NCBI RefSeq assembly: GCF_009765755.1
Contig: NZ_LMUV01000002.1
Span: forward strand, 1-64,000
Reading direction: 5' to 3'
DNA from: Rhodanobacter sp. L36
GTDB lineage: Bacteria; Pseudomonadota; Gammaproteobacteria; Xanthomonadales; Rhodanobacteraceae
Length of the DNA: 64,000 bases
Shown here: positions 1 through 8,682 of the stretch, one piece after another
Numbering within the stretch: position 1 is the stretch's first letter
How the letters are laid out: each line of letters opens with the position of its first letter
Made by a program: the position numbers and the translations under genes
The notes under the pieces: generated by a model
Database searches by the model: none
What the model saw: the letters and a program-made list of their open reading frames with translations, nothing else
What the model was told of the DNA's origin: nothing

Positions 1-98
1 GGATGTGGCAGTACGAAATCCAAGACGGTAGTAAGCGCGTGCGGTTTGCGGCGGGTGAGCTATCGACAGGCGTGTGGGGTTTCTACGTGCAGGCCTAA
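1..98 (+). CDS. 3' end of a cassette-encoded protein (partial)
   Basis: Only the last 31 codons are in the window, reading from the left edge to the TAA at 96-98. The fragment ends in GVWGFYVQA. The stop codon lies inside the left core box of the first attC site, which is the usual arrangement for an integron gene cassette. The family cannot be recognised from so short a piece. An ATG at position 3 is probably internal, because a free-standing 31-residue protein is less likely than a truncated longer one. Confidence 0.5.
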   Translation, partial: MWQYEIQDGSKRVRFAAGELSTGVWGFYVQA

Positions 99-149
99 CA
101 TCTCGTTCGAGGCGGACGGCTCCGCCGCCGCTTAACTCCAGCGTCAGGC
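93..149 (+). repeat. attC recombination site 1
   Basis: The left core is GCCTAAC (93-99) and the right core is GTCAGGC (143-149), a one-base variant of the GTTRRRY consensus. Between them are a TTCG box, a GC-rich self-complementary centre and the CTTAACTCCAGC arm. This is the same layout as the classical 59-base element of resistance cassettes. The altered right core may lower recombination efficiency. Confidence 0.85.
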
Positions 150-155
150 CAAATC

Positions 156-530
156 ATGGATCAGAAATTCACTATCGACCTTGAAGTTATGCGCGCCTGG
201 TCACAGCGCTGCACAGCCAATAGGCGCGGTACTTTGTGGCTTTGGCCGCTAGCTTTATTAAGTACAGTAGCCCCAATTGTCTTAGTCGCGGTTTTTGGCG
301 CGTCATACTTCATCGCAGCGTTCGTTGCTTTCTCCGTTGGGCTACTCATAATTGGCGTAACCCTCAGTATTAAAGCGCCGCAGCTATTTTGCCCTCACTG
401 CGGCAGACGTCCTCTGCGTTGGCCAAGACTCAGCCTATATCGTCGCAACATGTCTCCATTGTCAGCCGAATATTGCGAACATTGTTTATATTGGCTGCAA
501 GAATCGTCCGTTTGGCGAGTGAGCGCCTAA
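156..530 (+). CDS. Cassette-encoded small membrane protein with zinc-ribbon-like tail
   Basis: A 124-residue protein of unknown function. Two strongly hydrophobic segments at roughly residues 28-50 and 52-72 should form a membrane hairpin. The C-terminal part carries CPHCG (about 79-83) and CEHC (about 107-110), a four-cysteine pattern that could bind zinc on the cytoplasmic side. The ATG follows attC site 1 by six bases, and the TAA lies in the left core of attC site 2, so the gene fills the cassette exactly. No clear ribosome-binding site precedes it, as is common for cassettes. I do not recognise the family. Confidence 0.7.
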   Translation: MDQKFTIDLEVMRAWSQRCTANRRGTLWLWPLALLSTVAPIVLVAVFGASYFIAAFVAFSVGLLIIGVTLSIKAPQLFCPHCGRRPLRWPRLSLYRRNMSPLSAEYCEHCLYWLQESSVWRVSA

Positions 531-581
531 CAATTCGTTCAAGGCGAATGGCTACGCTGCCGCTTAACTCCAGCGTTAGGG
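525..581 (+). repeat. attC recombination site 2
   Basis: The left core is GCCTAAC (525-531) and the right core is GTTAGGG (575-581). The inner sequence AACAATTCGTTCAAGGCG is almost identical to the left arm of class 1 integron cassette sites, and the arm CTTAACTCCAGC is shared with the other sites here. The last base of the right core departs from the usual pyrimidine. Confidence 0.85.
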
Positions 582-592
582 GGGCAAAGGCT

Positions 593-913
593 GTGCTTAG
601 CAATATCCGGACAAAAGGACTTTTGCAACTTGTGTGGGCGTCGGCCTTATTCGTTATTTTTTTTGGCATCGGGTACTGGCTAAACTCTCTGGGCTGGCAC
701 CACATGCCGTGGGAGTTCGCCATACCCGCTGGGTACGCACTCGCCGGCCTGCTTCAGGCAATCACTGGCATTCCGTTTGCACAGTTTGCATCTCAGTGGG
801 ACGCTTTGCAGCCTTGGCAGCGCGGTGTTTTTGGCGTCGGTATTGTGCTCGCATCATTCGCCTTGTTGTCTGCGGCAGCAATAGCCTATGTTTCTTACCA
901 AGGGCCGGGTTAA
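593..913 (+). CDS. Cassette-encoded small integral membrane protein
   Basis: About 106 residues from a proposed GTG at 593. That start sits about eight bases after a G-rich stretch at the end of attC site 2. An upstream extension of the frame would run through the previous gene and the attC site, so it is not credible. Three hydrophobic segments are visible: around LVWASALFVIFFGIGYWL, around the EFAIPAGYALAGLLQ stretch, and near the C-terminus around GIVLASFALLSAAAIAYV. No motif identifies a function. The gene lies fully between attC sites 2 and 3. Confidence 0.6.
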   Translation: MLSNIRTKGLLQLVWASALFVIFFGIGYWLNSLGWHHMPWEFAIPAGYALAGLLQAITGIPFAQFASQWDALQPWQRGVFGVGIVLASFALLSAAAIAYVSYQGPG

Positions 914-919
914 TTGCTC

Positions 920-974
920 CCCTAACTACTCGTTCGAGGCGGACGGCTTCGCCACCGCTTAACTCCGGTTAGGC
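920..974 (+). repeat. attC recombination site 3 (array end)
   Basis: The left core is CCCTAAC (920-926) and the right core is GTTAGGC (968-974), with the same TCGTTCGAGGCGGACGGC centre as site 1. Relative to sites 1 and 2 the right arm has lost AGC just before the core. It is the last attC before the chromosomal apt gene. Confidence 0.8.
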
Positions 975-988
975 CTCAAGGTGAGAAA

Positions 989-1507
989 TCAATAACGCAA
1001 CAGGCTGTGCAGTTGCGACCTGCCTGACCAACGATCCCGTCCACGCAGCGCCATTAGTTCAATGACGACGCTGGCACCGACCACCTCGCCACCAAGCTGA
1101 TCGACCAACGCACGCGCTGCCGCCAGCGTGCCACCCGTGGCCAGCACATCATCGACAAGCAACACGCGTTCGCCCGGCTTCAACGCATCGCACTGCGCTT
1201 CCAATCGATCGGTGCCGTATTCGAGCTGATAGTCCGCAGTCACAACAGGCGGCGGCAGCTTGCCGGGCTTGCGCAGGGGCACGAAACCGGCGTGGAGTTT
1301 CTGCGCGAGTGCGGCGCCGAAGATGAAGCCGCGGGCTTCGATACCGCATACGGCCTGCACGTTGCTGTGCATCCACGGCTCGGCGAGTGCGTCGACGCAG
1401 CGCGCGAAGCTGGCAGCATCGGCCAGCAGCGGCGTGACATCGCGGAACATCACGCCGGGTCGGGGGAAATCCGGCACGGCGCGGATCAGTGCAGCCAGTT
1501 CTTGCAT
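989..1507 (-). CDS. apt: Adenine phosphoribosyltransferase
   Basis: A cytoplasmic purine-salvage enzyme that makes AMP from adenine and PRPP. The PRPP-binding loop VLLVDDVLATGGT is at residues 115-127, and the N-terminal DFPRPGVMFRDVTPLL stretch is typical of bacterial Apt. At 172 residues the length is normal. The start at 1507 is chosen because AAGGA lies about seven bases upstream and the protein then begins MQELAALI, as in homologues. A further in-frame start at 1546 would add 13 unusual residues and overlap the next gene. It follows the DUF2007 gene on the same strand and may be co-transcribed. Confidence 0.95.
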   Translation of the reverse strand: MQELAALIRAVPDFPRPGVMFRDVTPLLADAASFARCVDALAEPWMHSNVQAVCGIEARGFIFGAALAQKLHAGFVPLRKPGKLPPPVVTADYQLEYGTDRLEAQCDALKPGERVLLVDDVLATGGTLAAARALVDQLGGEVVGASVVIELMALRGRDRWSGRSQLHSLLRY

Positions 1508-1539
1508 CGGGTGTCCTTGATGATCTCGCTTGCCGCTAA

Positions 1540-1818
1540 TCAGCAAGGCACAACCATCGGCCCATCCGGCAGTTCGCCGATGTCGTCGATGGCGGCCCGC
1601 GCTTCGGTGAGTCGCGCTTCGACCAGATGCACGATGCCGCTCGCGATAGCCAAGCTCGACTCGGGCACCATCACGGCGATGTAATCCATGGCGGGCAGCT
1701 GGCCGACGGCGCCGGTGAGGTATTCGCCGGCGATGAACGCCGGGATGCCTTCGGCTTCCAGCGCATCCTTGACGAGGTGGGCATCGAACAGGTTATCGGC
1801 GCGGTAAATGGTGTGCAT
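1540..1818 (-). CDS. DUF2007 family putative signal-transducing protein
   Basis: A 92-residue small soluble protein beginning MHTIYRADNLFDAHLVKD. This opening, with a following xxLEAEGIPAFI pattern and a V(M)VPE segment, matches the DUF2007 family, which has a GlnB/ACT-like fold and no established biochemical role. It is encoded directly upstream of apt on the same strand with a gap of about 30 bases, so the two probably share a transcript. The start ATG is the only good candidate; glnS is divergent. Confidence 0.8.
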   Translation of the reverse strand: MHTIYRADNLFDAHLVKDALEAEGIPAFIAGEYLTGAVGQLPAMDYIAVMVPESSLAIASGIVHLVEARLTEARAAIDDIGELPDGPMVVPC

Positions 1819-1936
1819 GTCCGCACGCTAACCCGCATGCCAGTGCGCGGCAAGCGCCGGAATGGCGCTTCCTGCGCCTGTCACGGGCGACAGGGTAAAC
1901 TTGGCCGTTTCCGCTATCGCCCGAGAGTTGCGCACG

Positions 1937-3715
1937 ATGTCGATCGAAAGTCCCGCCGCCGCACCTGCCACGTCCGCTGATGCCACGCCGCCACCGGCCG
2001 TGACCCAGACCCAGGACTTCATCCGGCAGATCGTGCGCGACGACCTGGCCTCGGGCAAACATGCGGCGATCCACACGCGGTTTCCGCCGGAGCCGAACGG
2101 CTATCTGCACATCGGCCACGCCAAGGCGATCTGCCTGAACTTCGGCATCGCGGCGGAATTCAGCGGCTGGTGCAACCTGCGCCTGGATGACACCAACCCC
2201 GGCAAGGAAGACCCGGAGTTCGTCGAAGGCATCAAGGACGACGTGCGCTGGCTCGGCTTCGAATGGCACGGGCTGCGTCATGCGTCGGATTATTTCGAGG
2301 TGTTCTATCTCTCCGCGCTCAAGCTGATCGAGGACGGTGTGGCGTATGTCGATGACCTCACCGCCGAAGAGATGCGCGAGTATCGCGGCACGGTGACTGC
2401 CGGTCGCAATTCGCCCTATCGCGATCGCAGCGTGGAAGAAAACCTCGACCTGTTTCGTCGCATGCGCTCTGGCGAATTCGCCGATGGCAGCAAGACGTTG
2501 CGCGCGAAGATCGACATGAGCGCGGGCAACCCGAACCTGCGCGACCCGGCCATTTATCGCATTCGCAAGGTCACGCACCAGAACACCGGCGACCAGTGGC
2601 CGATCTATCCGATGTACGACTACGCGCATTGCCTGTCGGATGCGCTCGAAGGCATCACGCATTCGCTGTGCACGCTGGAGTTCGAGGATCACCGTCCGCT
2701 GTACGACTGGTTCGTCGATCGCGTCGATCTACCGAACCATCCCGAGCTGTGGCGCTCGCTGCTCAACGCGAACATCCCGACGATTCCATCGAAGCCGCGA
2801 CAGATCGAATTCTCGCGACTCAACCTCACCTACTCGATCACCAGCAAGCGCAAGCTTGCGCAGCTGGTGAGCGAAAACGTGGTGGACGGCTGGGACGATC
2901 CGCGCATGAACACGCTGCGCGGCCTGCGCCGTCGGGGTTTCACGCCGGCCGGTTTGCGCCTGTTGATCGATCGCCTCGGCGTGAGCAAGCAGAACAGCAT
3001 CATCGACTACTCGGTGCTGGAAGGCTGCATCCGCGAAGATCTCGACGTCACCGCCGCGCGCCGCATGGCCGTACTCGATCCGCTGAAGCTGGTCATTACC
3101 AACCTGCCCGATGGCCACGAGGAAACGCTGACGTTTTCCAATCATCCGAAGGACGAAAGCTTCGGCGTGCGTGCCGTGCCATTTTCGCGTGAGCTGTGGA
3201 TCGAGCAGGACGATTTCGCCGAGATTCCGCCGAAGGGTTTTCATCGCCTCAAGCCCGAGGGCGAAGTGCGCCTGCGCGGCGTCGGCATCATCAAGTGCGA
3301 GGAGCTGATCAAGGACGCAAACGGCATCGTGATCGAACTGCGTTGCACGCTCGATCCTGAAACACGCCATGGCCTGCCCGGCGCCGATCGCAAAGTGAAA
3401 GGTACCATCCACTGGGTCAGCGCGAAGCACGCGGTGAGCACCGAAGTGCGCGTGTACGACCGCCTGTTCAACGTAGCCGCGCCGGAGAACGAGGAAGACG
3501 GCAAGACCTGGCTCGAGCACGTGAATCCGCAGGCCAAGCGCGTGGTGCGCGGCTGGCTGGAACCGGCCGCCGCGCATGTCGATCGCGAGCAGCGTTTCCA
3601 GTTCGAGCGGCTCGGCTATTTCGTTGCCGATCGCGTCGATCACACCTCGGCGCTGCCCGTGTTCAACCGCACGGTGACTTTGCGCGACGTGTGGGCCCGG
3701 CCACCCGGACAGTAA
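1937..3715 (+). CDS. glnS: Glutaminyl-tRNA synthetase
   Basis: A class I aminoacyl-tRNA synthetase that charges tRNA-Gln with glutamine in the cytoplasm. The HIGH signature is present as [14 protein letters not shown] (HIGH at residues 58-61), and the KMSKS-type loop appears as ITSKRKL. The catalytic Rossmann domain is followed by the anticodon-binding beta-barrel domains typical of GlnRS rather than GluRS. With ATG 1937 the protein is 592 residues, slightly longer than the E. coli enzyme because of an Ala/Pro-rich N-terminal leader. An earlier in-frame ATG at 1862 would add 25 residues and runs into the divergent promoter region, so it is less likely. Confidence 0.95.
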   Translation: MSIESPAAAPATSADATPPPAVTQTQDFIRQIVRDDLASGKHAAIHTRFPPEPNGYLHIGHAKAICLNFGIAAEFSGWCNLRLDDTNPGKEDPEFVEGIKDDVRWLGFEWHGLRHASDYFEVFYLSALKLIEDGVAYVDDLTAEEMREYRGTVTAGRNSPYRDRSVEENLDLFRRMRSGEFADGSKTLRAKIDMSAGNPNLRDPAIYRIRKVTHQNTGDQWPIYPMYDYAHCLSDALEGITHSLCTLEFEDHRPLYDWFVDRVDLPNHPELWRSLLNANIPTIPSKPRQIEFSRLNLTYSITSKRKLAQLVSENVVDGWDDPRMNTLRGLRRRGFTPAGLRLLIDRLGVSKQNSIIDYSVLEGCIREDLDVTAARRMAVLDPLKLVITNLPDGHEETLTFSNHPKDESFGVRAVPFSRELWIEQDDFAEIPPKGFHRLKPEGEVRLRGVGIIKCEELIKDANGIVIELRCTLDPETRHGLPGADRKVKGTIHWVSAKHAVSTEVRVYDRLFNVAAPENEEDGKTWLEHVNPQAKRVVRGWLEPAAAHVDREQRFQFERLGYFVADRVDHTSALPVFNRTVTLRDVWARPPGQ

Positions 3716-3728
3716 GCGGAGACCGCGC

Positions 3729-4286
3729 ATGCTGCCTCTGCAGATTCACCTCACCCTGCCGCCCTGGATCGGCGACGTCGCCGACGAGAGCCACGCGTAT
3801 GTCAGCGATGACGAGCGCGTGGGACTCGCGATTGCATTGTCACGGCACAACATCGAAAGCGGTCACGGCGGCCCATTCGGCGCGGCGGTTTTCAATGCGG
3901 AAGGCCGGCTGATTTCCGTCGGCGTGAATCAGGTGGTGCCGCAAACCTGTTCTGTCGCGCACGCGGAAATGATGGCGTACATGACCGCGCAACAGCGCCT
4001 GTCGACGTTCCGGCTCAACGAGCAAGGCGGCCGCTACACGCTGGCCACCAGTGCGCAACCGTGCTGCCAGTGCTACGGCGCCACCATCTGGGCGGGTATC
4101 GATGAATTGCTGATCGGCGCGCGTTCGGAAGATGTGGAAGAACTCACCGAGTTCGACGAAGGCCCGTTGCCTGCCGACTGGATGGGCGAACTCGAACGCC
4201 GCGGCATCGCCGTGCGCCGCGACATCCTGCGCGATCAAGCGCGCAGCGTGCTGACCGCGTACGGTTCCAGCGGCGCGGCATATTGA
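3729..4286 (+). CDS. Nucleoside/cytidine-deaminase-fold protein (guanine deaminase-like)
   Basis: A 185-residue member of the zinc-dependent deaminase superfamily. The zinc ligands are visible as HAE (78-80) and PCCQC (111-115), the H[AC]E...PCxxC pattern, with E80 as the expected proton shuttle. A long C-terminal segment after the PCxxC motif, rich in acidic residues, resembles guanine deaminase GuaD and related nucleoside deaminases more than tRNA adenosine deaminase TadA. The substrate cannot be assigned from sequence. It begins 13 bases after glnS and overlaps the next gene by four bases, so translation is probably coupled to the downstream membrane protein. Confidence 0.8.
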   Translation: MLPLQIHLTLPPWIGDVADESHAYVSDDERVGLAIALSRHNIESGHGGPFGAAVFNAEGRLISVGVNQVVPQTCSVAHAEMMAYMTAQQRLSTFRLNEQGGRYTLATSAQPCCQCYGATIWAGIDELLIGARSEDVEELTEFDEGPLPADWMGELERRGIAVRRDILRDQARSVLTAYGSSGAAY

Positions 4287-4999
4287 GCCGCTGGCGCGCC
4301 GCGCTTCCGCTGGTTCTGCTGTTGCTGGCAGGCGTGGTGCTGTTTCTGTCCGGCTCGCTGGATACGCTCACGCCGCAGCAGCTGGTGACGCATCAGGGTG
4401 AACTCCACGCGCAGATCAGCGCGCATCCATGGCTCAGTCGACTCGCCTTCGTCGGACTGCTCACGCTGGCCGTGGCCACCGGCATTCCCGGCTCCTTTGT
4501 CATCATTCTTGCCGGCGGTTTCGCTTTCGGCGTGGTCGAGGCCACCTTGTGTTCTTCCATCGCATTGACGCTGGGCTCGCTGGTTCTCTATCTCGCCAGC
4601 CGCTACGCGTTCGGCGCTGGCAGCCGGCAGCCGCCGAAAGTAGTGGCGAAACTGCATCACGGATTCGAGCGCCATCCGGTGAGCTACACGTTGTTCCTGC
4701 GCTTTGTGCCGGTGGTTCCGTTCGGTGCGGTGTCGGTCGCGCTGGCCTGGCTGCGCTGTCCGCTGTGGCTGTTTCTCGGCGCCACCTGGCTGGGCGGCAC
4801 CATCACGCTGATCTTCGAAACATCGATCGGCGCGGGCCTCGGCGACGTGATGAGCCAGACCGACACCTTCGGCTTCGATCTCTTCATGCATCGACAGGTG
4901 CTGCTGCCGCTCGGCGCGCTCGCCCTGCTCGCGCTGCTGCCGTTGCTGCTGGAACGCGTCACGCGCAAGCATCGGCAACGACCCGACACGGAGCGTTGA
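4283..4999 (+). CDS. TVP38/TMEM64 (DedA-superfamily) membrane protein
   Basis: A 238-residue inner-membrane protein with about five hydrophobic helices. The central glycine-rich segment ATGIPGSFVIILAGGFAFG and the later FLRFVPVVPFGAVS motif are the re-entrant-loop signatures of the SNARE-associated/TVP38 family. Relatives are implicated in lipid scrambling or membrane homeostasis; the exact role here is unknown. The start is taken as TTG at 4283, which overlaps the preceding gene's TGA, an arrangement typical of translational coupling. No better ATG lies near the N-terminal helix. Confidence 0.8.
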   Translation: MSRWRAALPLVLLLLAGVVLFLSGSLDTLTPQQLVTHQGELHAQISAHPWLSRLAFVGLLTLAVATGIPGSFVIILAGGFAFGVVEATLCSSIALTLGSLVLYLASRYAFGAGSRQPPKVVAKLHHGFERHPVSYTLFLRFVPVVPFGAVSVALAWLRCPLWLFLGATWLGGTITLIFETSIGAGLGDVMSQTDTFGFDLFMHRQVLLPLGALALLALLPLLLERVTRKHRQRPDTER

Positions 5000-5111
5000 G
5001 CCGGCCATCCGTCGTATGGCTGACGGCGGCGCCGATTGCCCGTGAAGCCAGCTGCCGCAATGTCGGTTTCGCGCTAGGCTCAGCGCACGGCAAGTTGTCG
5101 GAGGGGGCACG

Positions 5112-7019
5112 GTGACGCAGACACAGGCCAGAAGCTTTCCAGTTCGGCTGTGGCGGCGCGCGACGCTGATGCAGCGGCTGGGCTTTGTCGCGCTGACTCC
5201 GACGCTGATCACCGCCGTGTTGCTGGTGACCATGCTCACCCGGCATCAGTTGATGACGTTGCAGGCGATGGGACGCTCCACCGCCGATGCCATCGCCACC
5301 CAGACCGCGTCCATTTCCACCGAGCCATTGCGCAACCTGCAGCGGCGTGAACTGGTGCGCATCGCGCAATCCACCGGTGAACTGCCGCATGTCGCGCATG
5401 TGCAGATTCGCGCGTCCGACGGCGAGATCCTGGCGGACTTCCGCGGCCACGGCGATGCAAGCCCGGAAGACAGCCTCACCATGGTGCGCGATGTGGCGGA
5501 TCACAGCGACCCATCCGCATCGCCACTCGGCTCGGTACTGGTCGAGGTAAGCCTGAGCGAAGCGATCGCCGCGCAGCATTCGAGCCAGCGCAACGCGATC
5601 ATCGCGCTGCTGCTGAGCCTGTTCATCGCGGTAGTGATCAGCTGGCAGGCGGCGCGCTGGATCAGTGCACCGCTGCGGCGTCTCGCGCGCGCGGTGAATC
5701 AACTCGGCCGCGGCGACCGACGCGTGGAAGTGGAGATTTCCGACCAGACCGAAATCGGCGAACTGCAGCAGGGTTTCAACCACGCCGCGTCTGCGTTGTT
5801 CGACATGCAGCGCGGCATGGAACGCAAGATCGAACAGGCCACCATCGAACTGGCGCGCAAGAATTCGGCGCTCGAAGCAGCCAGCGTCGCCAAGGCGCGA
5901 TTCCTCGCCGCCGCATCGCACGACCTGCGTCAGCCGCTGTATGCGCTGACGCTGTTTTCTTCGGCGCTGGCGGTGGAAGAACATGATCCCGTGCGGCTCG
6001 ACCGCATCGCACACATTCAGGAATGCGTGCAGGCGCTTGATCATCTCTTCAGCGAACTGCTCGATCTGTCGCGACTGGAAACCGGCGCGATGCAGGTGGA
6101 GATCACCGAGTTCCCGCTCGATCACGTGTTCGACGAAGTCAGCCGCAACTTCCGCATGATCGCCGAGCAGCACGACCTGCGGTTGATCGTGCGGCCCACG
6201 CGCCAGTGGGTCCGCTGCGACCGCAGCATGCTTGCGCGCATCCTCAACAACCTGGTCAGCAACGCGCTTCGCTACACCCACACCGGCGGCGTGCTGGTCG
6301 GCGCGCGTCCCGGCCCCGGCGACACCGTGCGCATCGATGTATGGGATACCGGCGTCGGCATCGACAACGAAAACCAGACGCGCGTGTTCGACGAGTTCTA
6401 TCGCGTCGAGCAACACGCGGAACACCAGCGCGACGACGGCCAGCGACGCGGACTTGGCCTTGGACTCGCCACCGTGCAGCGCCTCGCCGACCTGCTCGAT
6501 CTGCACGTGGTACTGAAATCGCGACCGCATCGCGGCACGCTTTTCAGCTTCCTGCTGCCACTCACCGAACCGACGCTGCTCGGCTTCGACCAGCAGGAAG
6601 AAGCGCCGGTACTCGATGTATCAGGCATGCGCGTGCTGGTGATCGACGACGAACCTGCGATTCTTTCCGGTATTCGCTACCTGCTCAAGAGCTGGGGTTG
6701 CGATGTCGTCACCGCGGAGGATCGCTCACAGGCACTGGAAGCCGTGCACGAATGGCCGATGCCGCCGGACATCGTGATTTCGGATCTGCGCCTGCGCGAT
6801 GGCGAGAGCGGACTGGACGTACTCGCCGCGCTCGACCATCACTTCAAGGGCAAGATCGAGCGCCCGTTCGCGCGGCTACTGATCACCGGCGAAACCCGCA
6901 GCGATCGCCTGCGCGAAATCATGGCAGCGAAGATTCCGGTGCTCTACAAGCCAGTGTCGCCCGAGCAATTGCGCGAGGCGATGATGACCATCTGGACGGC
7001 TTCGCGCGCGATCGCGTAA
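5112..7019 (+). CDS. Hybrid sensor histidine kinase / response regulator
   Basis: A 635-residue inner-membrane kinase. In order: a transmembrane helix (about 20-41); a periplasmic sensor region (about 42-155); a second helix (NAIIALLLSLFIAVVISW); a HAMP domain; an H-box with ASHDLRQPL (His270 the predicted phosphorylated residue); N-box NNLVSNALRYT; G-boxes DTGVGI and GLGLGLATV; and a C-terminal receiver domain with VLVIDDEPAI, phosphoacceptor Asp558 in VISDLRL and lysine in LYKPVS. The GTG start follows a GAGGGGG ribosome-binding site. No output domain or cognate regulator is adjacent. The H-box resembles kinases that pair with LuxR-type regulators, of which one lies at 20590, but any pairing is a guess. 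Confidence 0.9.
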   Translation: MTQTQARSFPVRLWRRATLMQRLGFVALTPTLITAVLLVTMLTRHQLMTLQAMGRSTADAIATQTASISTEPLRNLQRRELVRIAQSTGELPHVAHVQIRASDGEILADFRGHGDASPEDSLTMVRDVADHSDPSASPLGSVLVEVSLSEAIAAQHSSQRNAIIALLLSLFIAVVISWQAARWISAPLRRLARAVNQLGRGDRRVEVEISDQTEIGELQQGFNHAASALFDMQRGMERKIEQATIELARKNSALEAASVAKARFLAAASHDLRQPLYALTLFSSALAVEEHDPVRLDRIAHIQECVQALDHLFSELLDLSRLETGAMQVEITEFPLDHVFDEVSRNFRMIAEQHDLRLIVRPTRQWVRCDRSMLARILNNLVSNALRYTHTGGVLVGARPGPGDTVRIDVWDTGVGIDNENQTRVFDEFYRVEQHAEHQRDDGQRRGLGLGLATVQRLADLLDLHVVLKSRPHRGTLFSFLLPLTEPTLLGFDQQEEAPVLDVSGMRVLVIDDEPAILSGIRYLLKSWGCDVVTAEDRSQALEAVHEWPMPPDIVISDLRLRDGESGLDVLAALDHHFKGKIERPFARLLITGETRSDRLREIMAAKIPVLYKPVSPEQLREAMMTIWTASRAIA

Positions 7020-7028
7020 CGCGCGTCG

Positions 7029-7523
7029 TTATTGCTCGAACCGTTCCACGATGCGGCCGGTGCTGTCGACGAACAGCCTGCGCGTCTCCCCCCACAGATG
7101 CACCACGTGGCCGTTGAACGGATTGCCGATGCCCAGCGACGTCTGGCCGAACACCTCGCCACCGCCCGGCGTCAGAAACAGCTCCACAGCCGCATCGAGA
7201 AACGACCAACCTGCGGATTCCGCAGCGACGTTGCAGCCGTTGAAGTAAACGCGCGCGCTGGGCGTGGTCAGCCGGTTGTAGCCAAGCGGGATCATGCTGC
7301 GCAACGTCGAAGCGCTGACGCCGTCGTCATCGAAATAGATGCGTCCGGGCGAGCCATGCGTTTCGAAAAGGATGCGTTCGAAACGCGCGCCGGCGGCGAC
7401 CTGCGCGTTCAACGACGTCAGCAGGTCGGTGAAGCTGGTTACCTTCAACGTCGTGGTGCCACGTGAGCGCGCCATCAGGCGTATGCGAAAATCGCTGGCA
7501 TCGTAGATATGCAGCAGGGACAT
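7029..7523 (-). CDS. DUF4347/caspase-like His-Cys protein downstream of tssE
   Basis: A 164-residue protein without a signal peptide. A His-Cys dyad pattern typical of clan CD peptidases (caspase, CHAT, DUF4347) is visible. A beta strand ending in FETHGSPG (His56) is followed about 40 residues later by RVYFNGCNVAAESAGWSF (Cys97). In DUF4347 the same HG and CNVA elements occur at the N-terminus of very large adhesins; here the domain stands alone. It is the last gene of the tssB-tssC-hcp-hcp-tssE run, 48 bases after tssE, on the same strand. A T6SS role (effector or processing enzyme) is inferred from position only. Confidence 0.55.
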   Translation of the reverse strand: MSLLHIYDASDFRIRLMARSRGTTTLKVTSFTDLLTSLNAQVAAGARFERILFETHGSPGRIYFDDDGVSASTLRSMIPLGYNRLTTPSARVYFNGCNVAAESAGWSFLDAAVELFLTPGGGEVFGQTSLGIGNPFNGHVVHLWGETRRLFVDSTGRIVERFEQ

Positions 7524-7571
7524 GCGAAGTTTTCTCCGGTCGGTTCGCAGCGACGACTCGCAAGCGAACGT

Positions 7572-8012
7572 TCAACTCACCTGATAAGACTGCGTGTTCA
7601 GTTGCAGCACGGCGTCGAACTGCACCTTTTCGCGTTCGGAGCCGAGGTTGATCAGTGCCTCGACGCGAAAGCGCAACGCGCGTTCATAAGCACGCTGGCT
7701 TTCCAGCTGCACCTTCACTCGCGTCAGCCGCGGCTCGTGCAGACCGATGGATTGTTCCAGCACCTTGCGGATGCGATCGCGGTCGCGCGGACTGAGCAGG
7801 CTGTACGAGGAAAAATCCGGAATGCCGAAAGTGAGCGAGGAGCGGCGACACTCGACGAACGCTTCGGGCAGGATGCGCGCGGCTTCTGATCGCGTGTTGA
7901 GCAACGCTTCCAGATCGCGCGATATCTGGTCGCGAAATTCCAGCAGCGACATGCCGCGTCCCTGATCCTCGGGCAAGGGCTTGTCGGTAAGACGATCGAG
8001 CACGGAGCGCAT
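7572..8012 (-). CDS. tssE: T6SS baseplate protein TssE
   Basis: A 146-residue gp25/GpW-like baseplate wedge protein. The opening MRSVLDRL, the following DQISRDLEALLNTR segment, the FGIPDFSSYS stretch and the C-terminal region with FRVEALINL are characteristic of TssE. Family members link the sheath to the baseplate and start sheath polymerisation. The start has an AGGAT ribosome-binding site. It lies 18 bases downstream of an hcp gene and shares its strand and transcript. Confidence 0.9.
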   Translation of the reverse strand: MRSVLDRLTDKPLPEDQGRGMSLLEFRDQISRDLEALLNTRSEAARILPEAFVECRRSSLTFGIPDFSSYSLLSPRDRDRIRKVLEQSIGLHEPRLTRVKVQLESQRAYERALRFRVEALINLGSEREKVQFDAVLQLNTQSYQVS

Positions 8013-8030
8013 CGGCGGAATCCTGCGCAG

Positions 8031-8594
8031 TTACATCGACGCGTTGAGCTTGCGATCCCAGCCGGCGTGTTTCTTGCCCTCGGCAGTGCCTTTGCGGCCC
8101 TGCGGCTGGTAGACGAATTCGATGCGGCTGTAACTCAGCACCAGGTGTTCGACCGGCAATACTTCGCCGTCTTCGGTGCCGACGTTCCAACTCGATACCA
8201 TCACGTCCTGCAACTGGATCTGCAAATACTCCAGTGCTTCGGCGCCGGACGCCTTGCGGCAAGTCAATATCGCCTTGGCGATTTTCTGTTGCGTGGTCGA
8301 TGCCTTCAGCAACGGCGCGGAAGCGCCGTCGATGTACTTGGTGACATGCAGGTCACCGACACGAACGCTGCCGTTGAAACCGGCGCCACCCACCGCCTCG
8401 GCGCGACGCGATGCGCTGGCGAACACCGGGAGATTGTCGCGACCGCCGGAGATCGCGCGTGCATCGCGCGCTTGATCTTCATCGTCGTCGTTGACGCCGA
8501 ACGACCATCCCGAGACATCGATCTCGCCCTGGTGTTCCTCGTCCTTGGTCTCGCCCTGGATGCCATCCAGCTTGAGAAAGAAATCTTTGCTCAT
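8031..8594 (-). CDS. hcp: T6SS tube protein Hcp (TssD), copy 2
   Basis: A 187-residue member of the Hcp1 family, whose hexameric rings form the inner tube and carry small effectors. It begins MSKDFFLKLDGIQGETKDEEHQGEI, shown here as the diagnostic FFLKLDGIQGE stretch, and keeps the VTKYIDGASAPLL and TCRKA elements. It is about 25 residues longer than its neighbour because of a loop between the first strands and a basic C-terminal tail (GRKGTAEGKKHAGW) not seen in copy 1. It lies between the first hcp and tssE in the tssB operon. Confidence 0.9.
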   Translation of the reverse strand: MSKDFFLKLDGIQGETKDEEHQGEIDVSGWSFGVNDDDEDQARDARAISGGRDNLPVFASASRRAEAVGGAGFNGSVRVGDLHVTKYIDGASAPLLKASTTQQKIAKAILTCRKASGAEALEYLQIQLQDVMVSSWNVGTEDGEVLPVEHLVLSYSRIEFVYQPQGRKGTAEGKKHAGWDRKLNASM

Positions 8595-8682
8595 CGACTA
8601 CGCTCCGCCAGAACGTTCCATCGACGGAACGCAGGATGGATGCCCCGACGTCGCCGGAGCATCCATGCAAAACACGCCGTGC

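Larger units (their letters stand above)
93..974 (+). mobile_element. Integron gene-cassette array (3' part), three attC sites
   Basis: Three similar imperfect palindromes of 55-57 bp lie at 93-149, 525-581 and 920-974, all in the same orientation. They separate short plus-strand genes, and two of the upstream stop codons fall within the left core box. This is the architecture of integron cassettes. No integrase gene is in the window, so the array either continues leftward to an intI or is an integrase-less cluster of attC sites (CALIN). The array ends abruptly at the convergent apt gene. Base composition inside is visibly lower in GC than in the neighbouring genes. Confidence 0.85.
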
